Part shown: one piece after another, positions 1 to 5,977 of the stretch
Layout: every line of letters starts with the position of its first letter
How positions within the stretch are numbered: position 1 is the stretch's first letter
NCBI GenBank assembly: GCA_030631415.1
Contig: DAOVLE010000141.1
Coordinates: 1 to 14,033, forward strand
Direction: 5' to 3'
Length of the DNA stretch: 14,033 nucleotides
Origin: JAAEQG01 sp023133475
GTDB lineage: Bacteria; Planctomycetota; Phycisphaerae; UBA1845
Translations under genes and position numbers: made by a program
Notes under the pieces: model-generated
Told to the model about the DNA's origin: nothing
What the model saw: the letters and a program-made list of their open reading frames with translations, nothing else
Databases searched by the model: none

Positions 1-10
1 GGGGAGCGTG
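1..10 (+). repeat. Tail of a 51-base hairpin repeat (family B), cut by the window edge
   Basis: The first ten bases, GGGGAGCGTG, equal the last ten bases of the 51-base repeat seen in full at 5275-5325 and 12954-13004. In the full copies these bases are the 3' arm of a hairpin with a 7-base-pair stem (GCTCCCC/GGGGAGC) plus GTG. The rest of this copy would lie outside the window. Ten bases is a short match, so the assignment is tentative. Confidence 0.45.
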
Positions 11-90
11 GAGAGCATGGAGCACGGGAATATGGGAAATGTGGAATCGGTGATGCTTTGTTCGCCAATTCCAACCGTTCAGCATAACGC

Positions 91-111
91 GGCGGGTGAA
101 ACCCGCCCTAC
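91..111 (-). repeat. Family A palindromic repeat, single copy
   Basis: Read on the minus strand this is GTAGGGCGGGTTTCACC followed by CGCC. It is one base different from the core repeated at 1824, 5191 and 8205. The arms GGCGGGT and ACCCGCC can pair into a short hairpin. It lies beyond the 3' end of the minus-strand activator gene. Confidence 0.75.
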
Positions 112-151
112 ACTTGCCGCTTCGTCGCCTTGTTGCCTCTTATCTGTCTCT

Positions 152-184
152 TCTCTGCGCTCTCTGCGTCTCTGCGTCTCTGCG
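152..184. repeat. 8-base tandem repeat, four units
   Basis: Four copies of TCTCTGCG lie at 152-159, 161-168, 169-176 and 177-184, the first two separated by one extra C. The tract lies about 35 bases beyond the stop codon of the minus-strand activator gene and is not in any gene I accept. Such a short-period tract could vary in copy number by slippage. Confidence 0.7.
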
Positions 185-218
185 TTCATGAAAAACCGAG
201 AACACAAACCTGGTGACG

Positions 219-1223
219 CTACTGCCGCGTGCGTGCCACCAGAGATTGCAACCCGTAGCGACGGACCTTGCGGTACAAACGGCGACGCTCGATCTGAAGC
301 ATCTGCGCAGCTTGTGCCTGATGACCTCGGGCAGCGTGCAATGCACGTTCAACCAGGCGACGCTCGGCAACTTCCAAAGGCACAATGTCCCCCGAGTCGA
401 GAACGTCAACAGGGGCGACCCGGCTCCGCAACGCTTCGGGCAGGTCCCCGACCACCACCTGATCGCCCTGGCACATTATATGAGCGTGCTCCATCGCGTT
501 GGCCAACTCGCGCACATTCCCAGGCCAGGCATATGCCTTTAGTGTCACACATGTGTCAGGTGGCAGCCTTTTGACCGGCTCCTGGTAGAACCGCGACTGC
601 TCCTGGAGAAAGTGCTCCGCCAGGCGGATTATGTCATCCTTGCGAGCCCGCAACGGCGACACCTCCAGACGCACCACGTCCAGCCGGTAGTACAGGTCCT
701 CGCGGAACTCGCCGTGCCGCACCATTTCTTTCAGGTTTCGGTGTGTGGCTGCTATGATGCGCACGTCCGCCGGGATCGGTTTTACGCTTCCCAGCGGGAC
801 AACGGCGCGATCCTGAATGCAACGGAGCAACTTCGCCTGAACCCGCGGATGAAGTTCACCAACTTCATCGAGTAGCAAAGTGCCGCCGTCGGCGGCGCGG
901 AAGAACCCCAGCGTTTCCTGTTCCGCCCCGGTGAAGGCGCCCTTGACGTGGCCGAAGAGTTGCGACTCCAACAAGGTGCCCTGCAAGGTAGTGCAGTCCA
1001 CCGTCACGAACGGGCCGTGGACCCGGTCGCCGGCGGCGTGCACATGCCGCGCAACCAACTCTTTTCCAGTTCCCGACTCACCCTGGATCAGCACTGTACA
1101 ACTTCGCCTGCCGATGGTCTCGATCAGCGAGCGCAACGAAGAAATGCTCTCACTCTCTCCCACCAACCGCGAAAACCCAGCACAGCCCGGGGGATGGCTG
1201 ATGCTTTCCCGCCGTTGTCTCAT
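219..1223 (-). CDS. Sigma-54-dependent transcriptional activator, AAA+ plus Fis-type HTH, no sensory domain
   Basis: This is a bacterial enhancer-binding protein that uses ATP hydrolysis to remodel sigma-54 RNA polymerase. Numbering the 334-residue product from the ATG at 1223, the Walker A GESGTGKE is at 48-55, the sigma-54 contact loop GAFTGA at 95-100, and Walker B GGTLLLDE at 113-120. REDLYYRL is at 174-181, WPGNVREL at 233-240 and a Fis-type helix-turn-helix at about 302-322. Only about 20 residues precede the AAA+ domain, so there is no receiver, GAF or PAS domain, as in PspF. The frame stays open to 1526, but that extension is Cys/Arg-rich, resembles no domain, and contains the predicted sigma-54 promoter. 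The ATG at 1223 has AGGGG upstream; the ATG at 1265 is an alternative. The sequence shows the family clearly but not the target genes. Confidence 0.93.
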   Translation of the reverse strand: MRQRRESISHPPGCAGFSRLVGESESISSLRSLIETIGRRSCTVLIQGESGTGKELVARHVHAAGDRVHGPFVTVDCTTLQGTLLESQLFGHVKGAFTGAEQETLGFFRAADGGTLLLDEVGELHPRVQAKLLRCIQDRAVVPLGSVKPIPADVRIIAATHRNLKEMVRHGEFREDLYYRLDVVRLEVSPLRARKDDIIRLAEHFLQEQSRFYQEPVKRLPPDTCVTLKAYAWPGNVRELANAMEHAHIMCQGDQVVVGDLPEALRSRVAPVDVLDSGDIVPLEVAERRLVERALHAARGHQAQAAQMLQIERRRLYRKVRRYGLQSLVARTRQ

Positions 1224-1325
1224 GCTCTCTCTTCCCCTACGGATTACACAGCCAAGGCACTCCATATTGTTTGCCTGGCTCGCACTCCGCAGCACTCTCA
1301 CTATACCGTGAGACATCAGGAGGGG

Positions 1326-1341
1326 GGCAAATTCTGTGCCA
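1326..1341 (-). promoter_or_regulatory. Sigma-54 promoter (-24/-12) of the activator gene
   Basis: On the minus strand the bases read TGGCAC-AGAAT-TTGCC. The invariant GG (-24) and GC (-12) are separated by exactly ten bases, and the match to the sigma-54 consensus TGGCACG-N4-TTGCW fails only at the G after TGGCAC and at the last base. Transcription would start near 1315. That leaves a leader of about 90 bases before the ATG at 1223, or 50 bases before the ATG at 1265, and excludes the in-frame ATG at 1316. A sigma-54 promoter in front of a sigma-54 activator suggests autoregulation, which is inference. Confidence 0.6.
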
Positions 1342-1381
1342 GTTGCTGCCAAAAAACTCACATACCTGCCAAATCGTCGGC

Positions 1382-1602
1382 AATTCCATTGTAGACAAAA
1401 CCTTACGCAGCAAAGCCTTCGCGTAGAGGGCGAACTGCGTAGGTCTGCACACTTTTGTCTGTGTGCCGCTAGTGGCACACAATTTTTGTGTCCCTCACGG
1501 CTGAAGCGGTAGGGCCGACGGCTCACCAGGAAGTTCGCCGATCCGGTGTCGGGACGAAAAACAAGAGTTTACGAGCAATCCAGTGCTGTTTTCGGCGAGG
1601 GA
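1382..1602. other. Gene-free upstream region of the activator
   Basis: I see no convincing gene here. Besides the 22-base palindrome, a weak dyad lies at about 1403-1412 and 1434-1442 (CTTACGCAG against CTGCGTAGG, one wobble pair), between that palindrome and the sigma-54 promoter. It might bend DNA or form a transcript hairpin. The stretch 1500-1602 holds no motif I can name. Confidence 0.4.
1460..1481. promoter_or_regulatory. 22-base palindrome, candidate enhancer site for the activator
   Basis: TGTGTGCC and GGCACACA are perfect inverted arms around a six-base centre, GCTAGT, that is itself palindromic except at one base pair. Ten of the eleven possible pairs match. The centre lies about 155 bases upstream of the predicted sigma-54 start, a normal distance for an enhancer-binding protein dimer site. 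An overlapping second dyad, ACACAA-TTT-TTGTGT, lies at 1477-1491. That the adjacent activator binds here is inference; another regulator could use the site. Confidence 0.5.
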
Positions 1603-1654
1603 GTTTTGTGGTAGCAGGTTTGCGCTAGGCCCGGCATTTATGCCGGGTATTGGA
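1603..1654 (+). repeat. Family D repeat, 52 bases
   Basis: The 52 bases match 13982-14033 at every position but one, in the same orientation. The core CCCGGCATTTATGCCGGG folds into an 8-base-pair stem. Part of it (1622-1648) recurs inverted at 1737-1763, so this copy also forms one side of a larger dyad. Confidence 0.9.
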
Positions 1655-1669
1655 GTGGTTGCCTTTATC

Positions 1670-1716
1670 CCCCCCGTTCCGCCCCGCCGCCTTCGGCGGC
1701 GGGGCGGAACGGGGGG
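1670..1716. repeat. Perfect 22-base-pair GC-rich hairpin
   Basis: Bases 1670-1691 are perfectly complementary to 1695-1716, leaving only a three-base loop, TTC. The stem is nearly all G and C (CCCCCCGTTCCGCCCC, then GCCGCC). No T-tract follows on either strand, so it is not a standard intrinsic terminator. It lies exactly between the two arms of the 27-base family D inverted repeat. Confidence 0.9.
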
Positions 1717-1736
1717 ATTCTTCATTCGGCCTTCTC

Positions 1737-1763
1737 ACCCGGCATAAATGCCGGGCCTAGCGC
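1737..1763 (-). repeat. Family D repeat, inverted 27-base copy
   Basis: This is a perfect reverse complement of 1622-1648 over 27 bases. Together with the copy at 1603-1654 and the hairpin at 1670-1716 it makes one nested palindrome of about 140 bases. Confidence 0.9.
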
Positions 1764-1823
1764 GACCTGCCAAGCCCTGTGCCACTATTGGCGCGCCTGT
1801 GTAAAACGCTGCACGAGACATCT

Positions 1824-1880
1824 GTAGGGCGGGTTCCACCCGCCTTCTTGGCACGGTGCGGCAGGTAGAACCCGCCCTAC
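1824..1880. repeat. Family A repeat, full 57-base inverted-repeat element
   Basis: The left arm begins GTAGGGCGGGTTCCACC (1824-1844) and the right arm ends AACCCGCCCTAC (1860-1880). They are separated by a 15-base middle containing TTGGCACGG. The same architecture and length recur at 8205-8261, including most of the middle, so this is a dispersed element rather than a chance palindrome. Confidence 0.88.
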
Positions 1881-1890
1881 ATCTATGGCC

Positions 1891-1919
1891 GCTCCCTTAC
1901 GGTCGCGGTACTGATTGGG
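1891..1919 (+). repeat. Family G repeat, 29 bases
   Basis: The bases begin GCTCCCTTACGGTCGCGG and match 5969-5997 at 26 of 29 positions. This copy is intergenic, whereas the other overlaps the end of the alkyltransferase gene. Confidence 0.75.
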
Positions 1920-1937
1920 CGGCACTGATTTTTCCTC

Positions 1938-1985
1938 TTGCTTGTATTCGACAGGTTGATATAGTATTTGTTTGTTGGCTAGAGT
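1938..1985 (+). promoter_or_regulatory. Candidate sigma-70-type promoter for tRNA-Cys
   Basis: Two overlapping options are visible. One is TTGATA (1956-1961), an 18-base spacer and TAGAGT (1980-1985), which puts the start roughly 35 bases before the tRNA. The other is TTGCTT (1938-1943), 16 bases and TATAGT (1960-1965). The AT-rich stretch stands out from its GC-rich surroundings. Planctomycete promoters are poorly defined, so this is a weak call. Confidence 0.35.
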
Positions 1986-2026
1986 GTACAAACGGTTGAG
2001 CTTGAAGCCTGACGACGGTAATTTGT

Positions 2027-2100
2027 GGCGGCGTACCCAAGTGGACTAAGGGAGCGGATTGCAAATCCGCGATTCATGGGTTCGAATCCCATCGCCGCCT
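2027..2100 (+). tRNA. tRNA-Cys (anticodon GCA)
   Basis: A complete cloverleaf can be drawn. The acceptor stem is GGCGGCG/CGCCGCC, the D stem CCC/GGG, and the anticodon stem GCGGA/TCCGC with loop TTGCAAA. The variable loop has five bases, and the T arm is ATGGG-TTCGAAT-CCCAT. The anticodon GCA decodes UGC/UGU. Position 73 is U, the known identity base of tRNA-Cys, which supports the assignment. CCA is not encoded (TCGC follows), so the end must be added by a nucleotidyltransferase. Confidence 0.97.
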
Positions 2101-2109
2101 TCGCCCTTT

Positions 2110-2198
2110 CGTGGAAAAGGGGGCACCCTACTTTCCCCTTGCCAAGTGGCGGAAAACGCCACCTGCCAAAGGAAAAGCAGGATGCCCCCTTTTTCACG
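2110..2198. terminator. Bidirectional hairpin terminator between tRNA-Cys and a convergent gene
   Basis: The outer arms, 2110-2125 (CGTGGAAAAGGGGGCA) and 2183-2198 (TGCCCCCTTTTTCACG), pair at 15 of 16 positions. The G/C stem is flanked by an A-run on the left and a T-run on the right, so it could stop transcription from both sides. Inside are a second imperfect dyad (CTTTCCCCTT with AAGGAAAAG) and a perfect GTGGCG-GAAAA-CGCCAC hairpin at 2146-2162. The position between the tRNA (plus) and the lipoprotein gene (minus) suits a shared terminator. The long branched interior is unusual, so it could equally be a palindromic mobile repeat. Confidence 0.55.
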
Positions 2199-2218
2199 CG
2201 CGAGTTTGTGCAACGGCG

Positions 2219-2803
2219 CTATACCGGCGGGTCCAGCCGGGTGATGGTCAATGGTTCATCAATCTCGTCATGCGGGTTGTACCAGGTTCCAGTCAACTCA
2301 GTGGCGTCGGCATTGATAGTTAGCTCAATCGCGGTGAGCATGAGGCCGGCACCAAATTCATGAACCGCCCCCCCGGTCTCCCAGTTGCATACGTGCGTTT
2401 CGCCGATCAGCTTATTGCCGGTGATGGTTGCGCGGAAATCGAGGTCGGTTTCACTGGTTTCGCCGGTTCCGTCTGGTATCTCCCCGGGCGAAACGGCTCC
2501 GCTGCTGTGGTCACAGATATACGGCTCCATGTAGAGGGCAACAATTTGGGTTCCGTCCTGGGTAATACGGATCACGCGGCTGTTGTCTTCCCAATAACCA
2601 CTTAGGTCGTAAACCTCCACCGCACCATCCACCGACTCTTCTGACGGGCTGGAGCCGGAGCCTGGTGAACTCGATTCGTCAACGATCGAATCCACCACCG
2701 GCGAGTCGTCCGGTGACTCGGATGGAACAGGTACGCCCACGGAAGTGCACGCCACACTCATTGAAAAACACGCCATTACACCAACAATGATAGCTGTTCG
2801 CAT
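2219..2803 (-). CDS. Putative lipoprotein, unrecognised family
   Basis: The 194-residue product starts with a short signal peptide (MRTAIIVGVMACFSMSVAC). Cys19 fits a type II lipoprotein cleavage site, although Ser at -3 is not typical. An Asp/Ser/Pro-rich linker (about 25-65) is followed by a domain with alternating polar and hydrophobic residues, including DLSGYWEDNSRVIRITQDG and LTGTWYNPHDEIDEPLTITR. Paired G-x-W strand motifs of this kind recall lipocalin-like beta-barrels, which is inference only. A purine-rich GAAAGGAAAG precedes the ATG at 2803. The gene is monocistronic and converges on the tRNA. Function unknown; probably an envelope-anchored protein. Confidence 0.82.
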   Translation of the reverse strand: MRTAIIVGVMACFSMSVACTSVGVPVPSESPDDSPVVDSIVDESSSPGSGSSPSEESVDGAVEVYDLSGYWEDNSRVIRITQDGTQIVALYMEPYICDHSSGAVSPGEIPDGTGETSETDLDFRATITGNKLIGETHVCNWETGGAVHEFGAGLMLTAIELTINADATELTGTWYNPHDEIDEPLTITRLDPPV

Positions 2804-3151
2804 CGGTTACTTTCCTTTCTTGAGACACCCTGCGGGTAGCACCGGCGTTCCCGCTGGTGAGCATTGATTATCTTGCTTGCGGAAGCTTGCTACCGGCATA
2901 CGCAGCCCTGTGATACTCCCCCAAGCAATCATTGCTATATCGGCCCGCAGAGTTGCTCATTTGAGGAAAGCGTTGACGGTGCCACCGGTTAATTATCGTA
3001 AACATTCAGTGAACCCATGGCAGGTTCGGATCAACTACCGAGCGCAGGGCCACGCAAGCGTGGTCAGGGCGCCTGACACCACCGTACCGCCGGCTTCCAG
3101 CCGGCAGGATGCTGGCGGTACAACAGGCTGGACGGGTTTACTGAATACTTA
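2804..3151. other. Intergenic region with two hairpins, no gene seen
   Basis: This stretch separates two minus-strand genes. It holds the 2219-2803 gene's ribosome site at its left end and two hairpins at 3063-3121. I see no credible promoter pair and no reading frame with coding character. Confidence 0.5.
3063..3121. repeat. Two adjacent hairpins downstream of the TPR lipoprotein gene
   Basis: The first is GTCAGG-GCG-CCTGAC at 3063-3077. The second has perfect 8-base arms, GTACCGCC (3084-3091) and GGCGGTAC (3114-3121), enclosing a CCGGCTTCCAGCCGG dyad. They lie about 30 bases beyond the stop of the minus-strand operon, where a terminator would be expected, but no T-tract follows on that strand. 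A dispersed repeat is the more likely reading. Confidence 0.65.
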
Positions 3152-4519
3152 CTAATTATCAAAGGGAGGCATAAGCCCGCGGGGGCTTGCGTCGAATACC
3201 TCGCGGAACTCCCATAGGGCAGGCTGCTCCACTACCTTACGCTCCGCTGGTGTGCCCTCACGCAAGCCGCTACTCACGCCGTCACCAGGTAAAAGCACCG
3301 CACCCAATGCCAACGGATGATCGGGGAACAAATACACCTGCTGATCCAACCGTCCGCCGAAGCGTGTGTCAGCCAGCAAAACCTCATAGTTCGGCGGTGG
3401 GCTTGGTTCCTCCGGCTGGAGGAATGCTTCAAATGCTTCCCAGGTGGCTGCGATGGGCTCGTCGAATTCCCATTGGATGGCGACCGGCTCTTGTGAGGTG
3501 GGGCGGGAATCGTCGGGCGTCTCGGTGAGGGCGTCATGGTCGTCGTCGATGTCTTCAAACTGCTCGTCCCAGGGCTCATCCTCGCACGGAGCCAAAGCAT
3601 AGTCGAGGTCATCCAGCAAATCTTCGGTTATTTCCAGGCTGATTTCTTCCGTGATGACCTCGTCTGTCTGCACTGCGGCGGTGCGGCTGCCCGTCAGCAG
3701 GGCTTCGCTCTCGGGTGTTTTGATGGTGATGGGCGTATCATCGGCTTGTGCGACAGCCTCCCAGTCATCCATGTCAACCTTGGGCTCCAGAGCGGTTTCC
3801 AGTTCCAGATGTGGTGCTATCTGAGCCAGTTGGACCTTGGCTGCCTCGAAATTCGGCGCCAGCGACAACACGTGCTCGAAGGCGTGGGCGGCGTCGCGGT
3901 AGCGATGGCGGGCGCGGAACATCAGCCCCAGGTTGTAGTAGGCATCAGGCTGAGGCACTGCCTGCCGGAACTCGCCAAGTGCCTCTTCGAGACGCCCGGT
4001 CTTGAAGAGCACCATAGCCAGGTTGTTATGTGCACGTGCGAAGTCGGGTTTGAGACGAATGGCGTTGCGCAGTTCCGCCTCGGCGTCCGTCCATCGCTCC
4101 TGGAGCATGTATTCGAATCCCAGGTTGTTTCGCAAGAATGCCCAGTCTGGTCGCAACTCGACGGCTTTCAGCAAGGCCCTTTGAGCCGCGGCGTGTCTTC
4201 CGAGCCGCCCCAGCAGCACGCCGAGACGATTATGTGCAGGCACGTAATCGGACCCCTCGGCGAGAGCTTTGCGGTATTGGATGATGGCTTTGTGAATGTC
4301 GCCTTGTTGCTCGAAGAGTTGACCAGCCGCAAAGTGCGTTCGCGGTTGGATTTCCGGCTGAGCAACTTCGGTGGCCAGGTTGGCAGCCTCGGCGTCGGCA
4401 TTAAGCCAGTTGGGCTGATGGGGGTTGAAGCTGGCACACTCCTTCGGCACACAACCCGCCAGAGCAACAGTGGAGCAACAACACAGGACCGATAATAAAC
4501 GCCGGATTTGCTCGTTCAC
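3152..4519 (-). CDS. TPR-repeat lipoprotein (TadD-like candidate)
   Basis: The start is GTG at 4519, with GAGG eight bases upstream. The 455-residue product has a lipoprotein signal ending LAGC (Cys23). About five tetratricopeptide repeats follow, at roughly 61-93, 94-127, 128-161, 162-192 and 193-223, with typical A-x-N-L-G and W-x-D-A-x-x-x residues. The remaining C-terminal half is acidic, has no TPRs, and matches nothing I know. TPR arrays are protein-binding scaffolds, so this probably sits in the envelope as an assembly factor. It follows the OmpA-like lipoprotein by 35 bases and is probably cotranscribed. A TadD-like role in pilus assembly is possible, but no other tad gene is in view. 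Confidence 0.9.
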   Translation of the reverse strand: MNEQIRRLLSVLCCCSTVALAGCVPKECASFNPHQPNWLNADAEAANLATEVAQPEIQPRTHFAAGQLFEQQGDIHKAIIQYRKALAEGSDYVPAHNRLGVLLGRLGRHAAAQRALLKAVELRPDWAFLRNNLGFEYMLQERWTDAEAELRNAIRLKPDFARAHNNLAMVLFKTGRLEEALGEFRQAVPQPDAYYNLGLMFRARHRYRDAAHAFEHVLSLAPNFEAAKVQLAQIAPHLELETALEPKVDMDDWEAVAQADDTPITIKTPESEALLTGSRTAAVQTDEVITEEISLEITEDLLDDLDYALAPCEDEPWDEQFEDIDDDHDALTETPDDSRPTSQEPVAIQWEFDEPIAATWEAFEAFLQPEEPSPPPNYEVLLADTRFGGRLDQQVYLFPDHPLALGAVLLPGDGVSSGLREGTPAERKVVEQPALWEFREVFDASPRGLMPPFDN

Positions 4520-4554
4520 GTCTGATACCTCACCTAATTTTGCGGGGCGGAAGA

Positions 4555-5061
4555 TTATTCGCCACCGAAGCCGGATTCAGAATCGGAGTCGTGGTCGGTG
4601 ACCGTCCCTTCCTGTTTGATGCGGATTGCCTCGTCGGCTTCGGTCGCCCGCCCTCGCGGTAGGCCTTCCTTGACGGTCACCATGGTCATGTCCAGACCGG
4701 TGGAAGCGAGAAAGTCGGAGACATTGCGGAGGCGCAGGTCGGTCAGTTCTTCCTCGTTCGAGACGGTCTCGAAGTGGATGGTCCCGCCGTGATCGTGCAG
4801 CAATCGGCTGTAGCTTTGGAGTCGCCAGGTGCCCAGCCCGTTGATTTCCGCGGTGTGCGGCACGAAGTGGATGTCGGCGATACACATGTCGTGCAACATG
4901 GCATTGTCCACCATGACGGTGTAGTATTTCTGCATCTCATTGGAGTTGTTCGAATAGCCCTGTGGAGGAGCGTTGAGCCGCTCGGTCGGGCCTTGGCAAC
5001 CCAAGCAGGTAAACACGAACCCAATTGTCAGACACCTGACCCACCGGCGATAAGCTTTCAT
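4555..5061 (-). CDS. Lipoprotein with a degenerate OmpA-like domain
   Basis: The 168-residue product has a basic N-terminus, a hydrophobic stretch and a lipobox-like CLGC (Cys22). Residues about 62-148 resemble an OmpA C-terminal fold. IHFVPHTAEINGLGTWRLQS matches the first strand and helix. LRLRNVSDFLASTGLDMTMV matches the R-x-x-x-V-x-x-x-L-x-x-x-G helix, followed by a short strand ending RIK. Several canonical peptidoglycan-contact residues are not obvious, so binding is uncertain. The tail is acidic (DHDSDSESGFGGE). AAGGGA precedes the ATG. It is the first gene of the two-gene operon, so the pair may form an outer-membrane complex; this is inference. Confidence 0.8.
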   Translation of the reverse strand: MKAYRRWVRCLTIGFVFTCLGCQGPTERLNAPPQGYSNNSNEMQKYYTVMVDNAMLHDMCIADIHFVPHTAEINGLGTWRLQSYSRLLHDHGGTIHFETVSNEEELTDLRLRNVSDFLASTGLDMTMVTVKEGLPRGRATEADEAIRIKQEGTVTDHDSDSESGFGGE

Positions 5062-5190
5062 ATCGAATTCCCTTTCGACTATGTCGTCCCAAGCTCACTG
5101 GATGTCTTTCTGCTCCGTCGTTTATGGAATATCGAGCGAATCGGTCAGCCACTTGGGCAATTATCGGCCGATTTTGCAAAATCAAGAACT

Positions 5191-5211
5191 GTAGGGCGGG
5201 TTCCACCCGCC
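5191..5211 (+). repeat. Family A repeat, single core
   Basis: Identical over 21 bases to the left arm of the full element at 1824-1844. The right arm is missing, so this is a solo half. Confidence 0.85.
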
Positions 5212-5274
5212 GCTCAGGGCAATCGCAATGAATTGAGAATGGAGAATGTGGACATTCGCAACGGCGCCGGGGTA

Positions 5275-5325
5275 TTTAGCGGCGACAAGTCCACAGCGTT
5301 TAGCGGCTCCCCAACGGGGAGCGTG
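5275..5325 (+). repeat. Family B repeat, 51 bases
   Basis: The element begins TTTAGCGGCGACAAG and ends with the hairpin GCTCCCC-AAC-GGGGAGC (5306-5322) plus GTG. It matches 12954-13004 at 48 of 51 positions in the same orientation. TTTAGCGGC occurs twice inside each copy. A family A core lies a short distance upstream in both places. Confidence 0.9.
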
Positions 5326-5367
5326 TAGAAGAAAGCGCGAAAAATGGAACGTGAAAAACTGAGCCTT

Positions 5368-5447
5368 GTAGGTCGGGTCCGCAGACCCGACATCCCCCAG
5401 CGACACCATTGGGAATCCCGAACGTCGGGTCTGCGGACCCGACCTAC
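5368..5447. repeat. Family C: perfect 24-base inverted repeat
   Basis: Bases 5368-5391 (GTAGGTCGGGTCCGCAGACC, then CGAC) are a perfect reverse complement of 5424-5447. The spacer is 32 bases. Each arm is itself partly palindromic (GTCGGGTC..GACCCGAC). The right arm ends 23 bases before the alkyltransferase start codon. Confidence 0.92.
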
Positions 5448-5470
5448 AGACTGTTGAAAGGGGCATTTGT

Positions 5471-5977
5471 GTGCAAACGATTGTGACTCAAACCCTCGAA
5501 AGCCCGGTTGGCGAGCTTCAGCTCGGTGCCACCGAAAAGGGGATATGCCTGCTGCAATTCGCCGACTGCCGTGCGTTGCCAACCGAGATCATCCGGCTCC
5601 ACAAAGCCGCAAGCCCATCGACGGCAACAGGCAACGCGCACCTCGAGCGGATGGCGGAGCAACTCGCCCGCTATTTCGAGGGGGCACCGGCTGAGTTCAC
5701 CGTGCCGCTGGACATTGTGGGTGGGACGCCGTTCCAACGCAGAGTTTGGGATCGTCTGCGGCGGATTCCGTTCGGCGAAACGATGTCCTACGGGCAATTG
5801 GCTGAGGCAATGGGGCAGCCCGGTGCCCAGCGGGCGGTGGGTGGTGCCAACCGTGCTAACCACATCGCCATCGTGATTCCCTGCCACCGCATTGTCCAAA
5901 GCAACGGCAAACTCTGCGGTTACGCCGGCGGATTATGGCGTAAACAATTCCTGCTGGATCACGAAGCCGCTCCCTGA
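5471..5977 (+). CDS. ogt: Methylated-DNA--protein-cysteine S-methyltransferase
   Basis: This suicide repair enzyme moves the alkyl group from O6-alkylguanine (and O4-alkylthymine) onto its own cysteine. The 168-residue product has the usual Ogt length. The N-terminal SPVGELQLGA segment is followed by the DNA-binding domain with TPFQRRVWDRLRRIPFGET (86-104) and the active site PCHRIV at 137-142, where Cys138 is the acceptor. YGQLAEAMGQPGAQRAVGGA carries the recognition helix. No Ada-type zinc domain is present. The start is GTG with AAAGGGG about eight bases upstream. The last codons and the stop fall inside a family G repeat. It converges on the next gene with a 24-base gap. The family call is secure; the choice of Ogt over Ada-C is by size. 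Confidence 0.96.
   Translation: MQTIVTQTLESPVGELQLGATEKGICLLQFADCRALPTEIIRLHKAASPSTATGNAHLERMAEQLARYFEGAPAEFTVPLDIVGGTPFQRRVWDRLRRIPFGETMSYGQLAEAMGQPGAQRAVGGANRANHIAIVIPCHRIVQSNGKLCGYAGGLWRKQFLLDHEAAP

Larger units (their letters stand above)
5062..5470. other. Divergent intergenic region filled with repeats
   Basis: This 409-base gap separates the divergent lipoprotein operon and the alkyltransferase gene, so both promoters should lie here. I could not find a well-spaced -35/-10 pair for either. It holds a family A core (5191-5211), a family B element (5275-5325) and the family C inverted repeat (5368-5447). Bases 5212-5274 and 5326-5367 show nothing I can name. Confidence 0.5.

Noticed and set aside
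1224..1526. N-terminal extension of the sigma-54 activator
   Set aside because: It is Cys/Arg-rich, resembles no regulatory domain, lacks a good ribosome site, and overlaps the predicted promoter and transcription start.
1670..1716. Intrinsic terminator
   Set aside because: The stem is strong, but neither strand has a T-tract after it and no gene ends close by.
1850..1864. A second sigma-54 promoter (TGGCACGGTGCGGC)
   Set aside because: The spacing between GG and GC is one base short, and the bases belong to the middle of a dispersed family A repeat.
2020..2025. TAATTT as -10 box for the tRNA promoter
   Set aside because: A start from this box would fall inside the mature tRNA.
2025..2363. 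Plus-strand frame of 112 codons across the tRNA
   Set aside because: It runs through tRNA-Cys and the palindrome behind it and then antisense into a lipoprotein gene; no coding character.
3536..4495. Long plus-strand open frame (319 codons) opposite the TPR lipoprotein gene
   Set aside because: It is antisense to a gene with clear TPRs, a lipobox and a ribosome site. Its translation shows no domain and mirrors the GC-rich codon pattern of the real gene.
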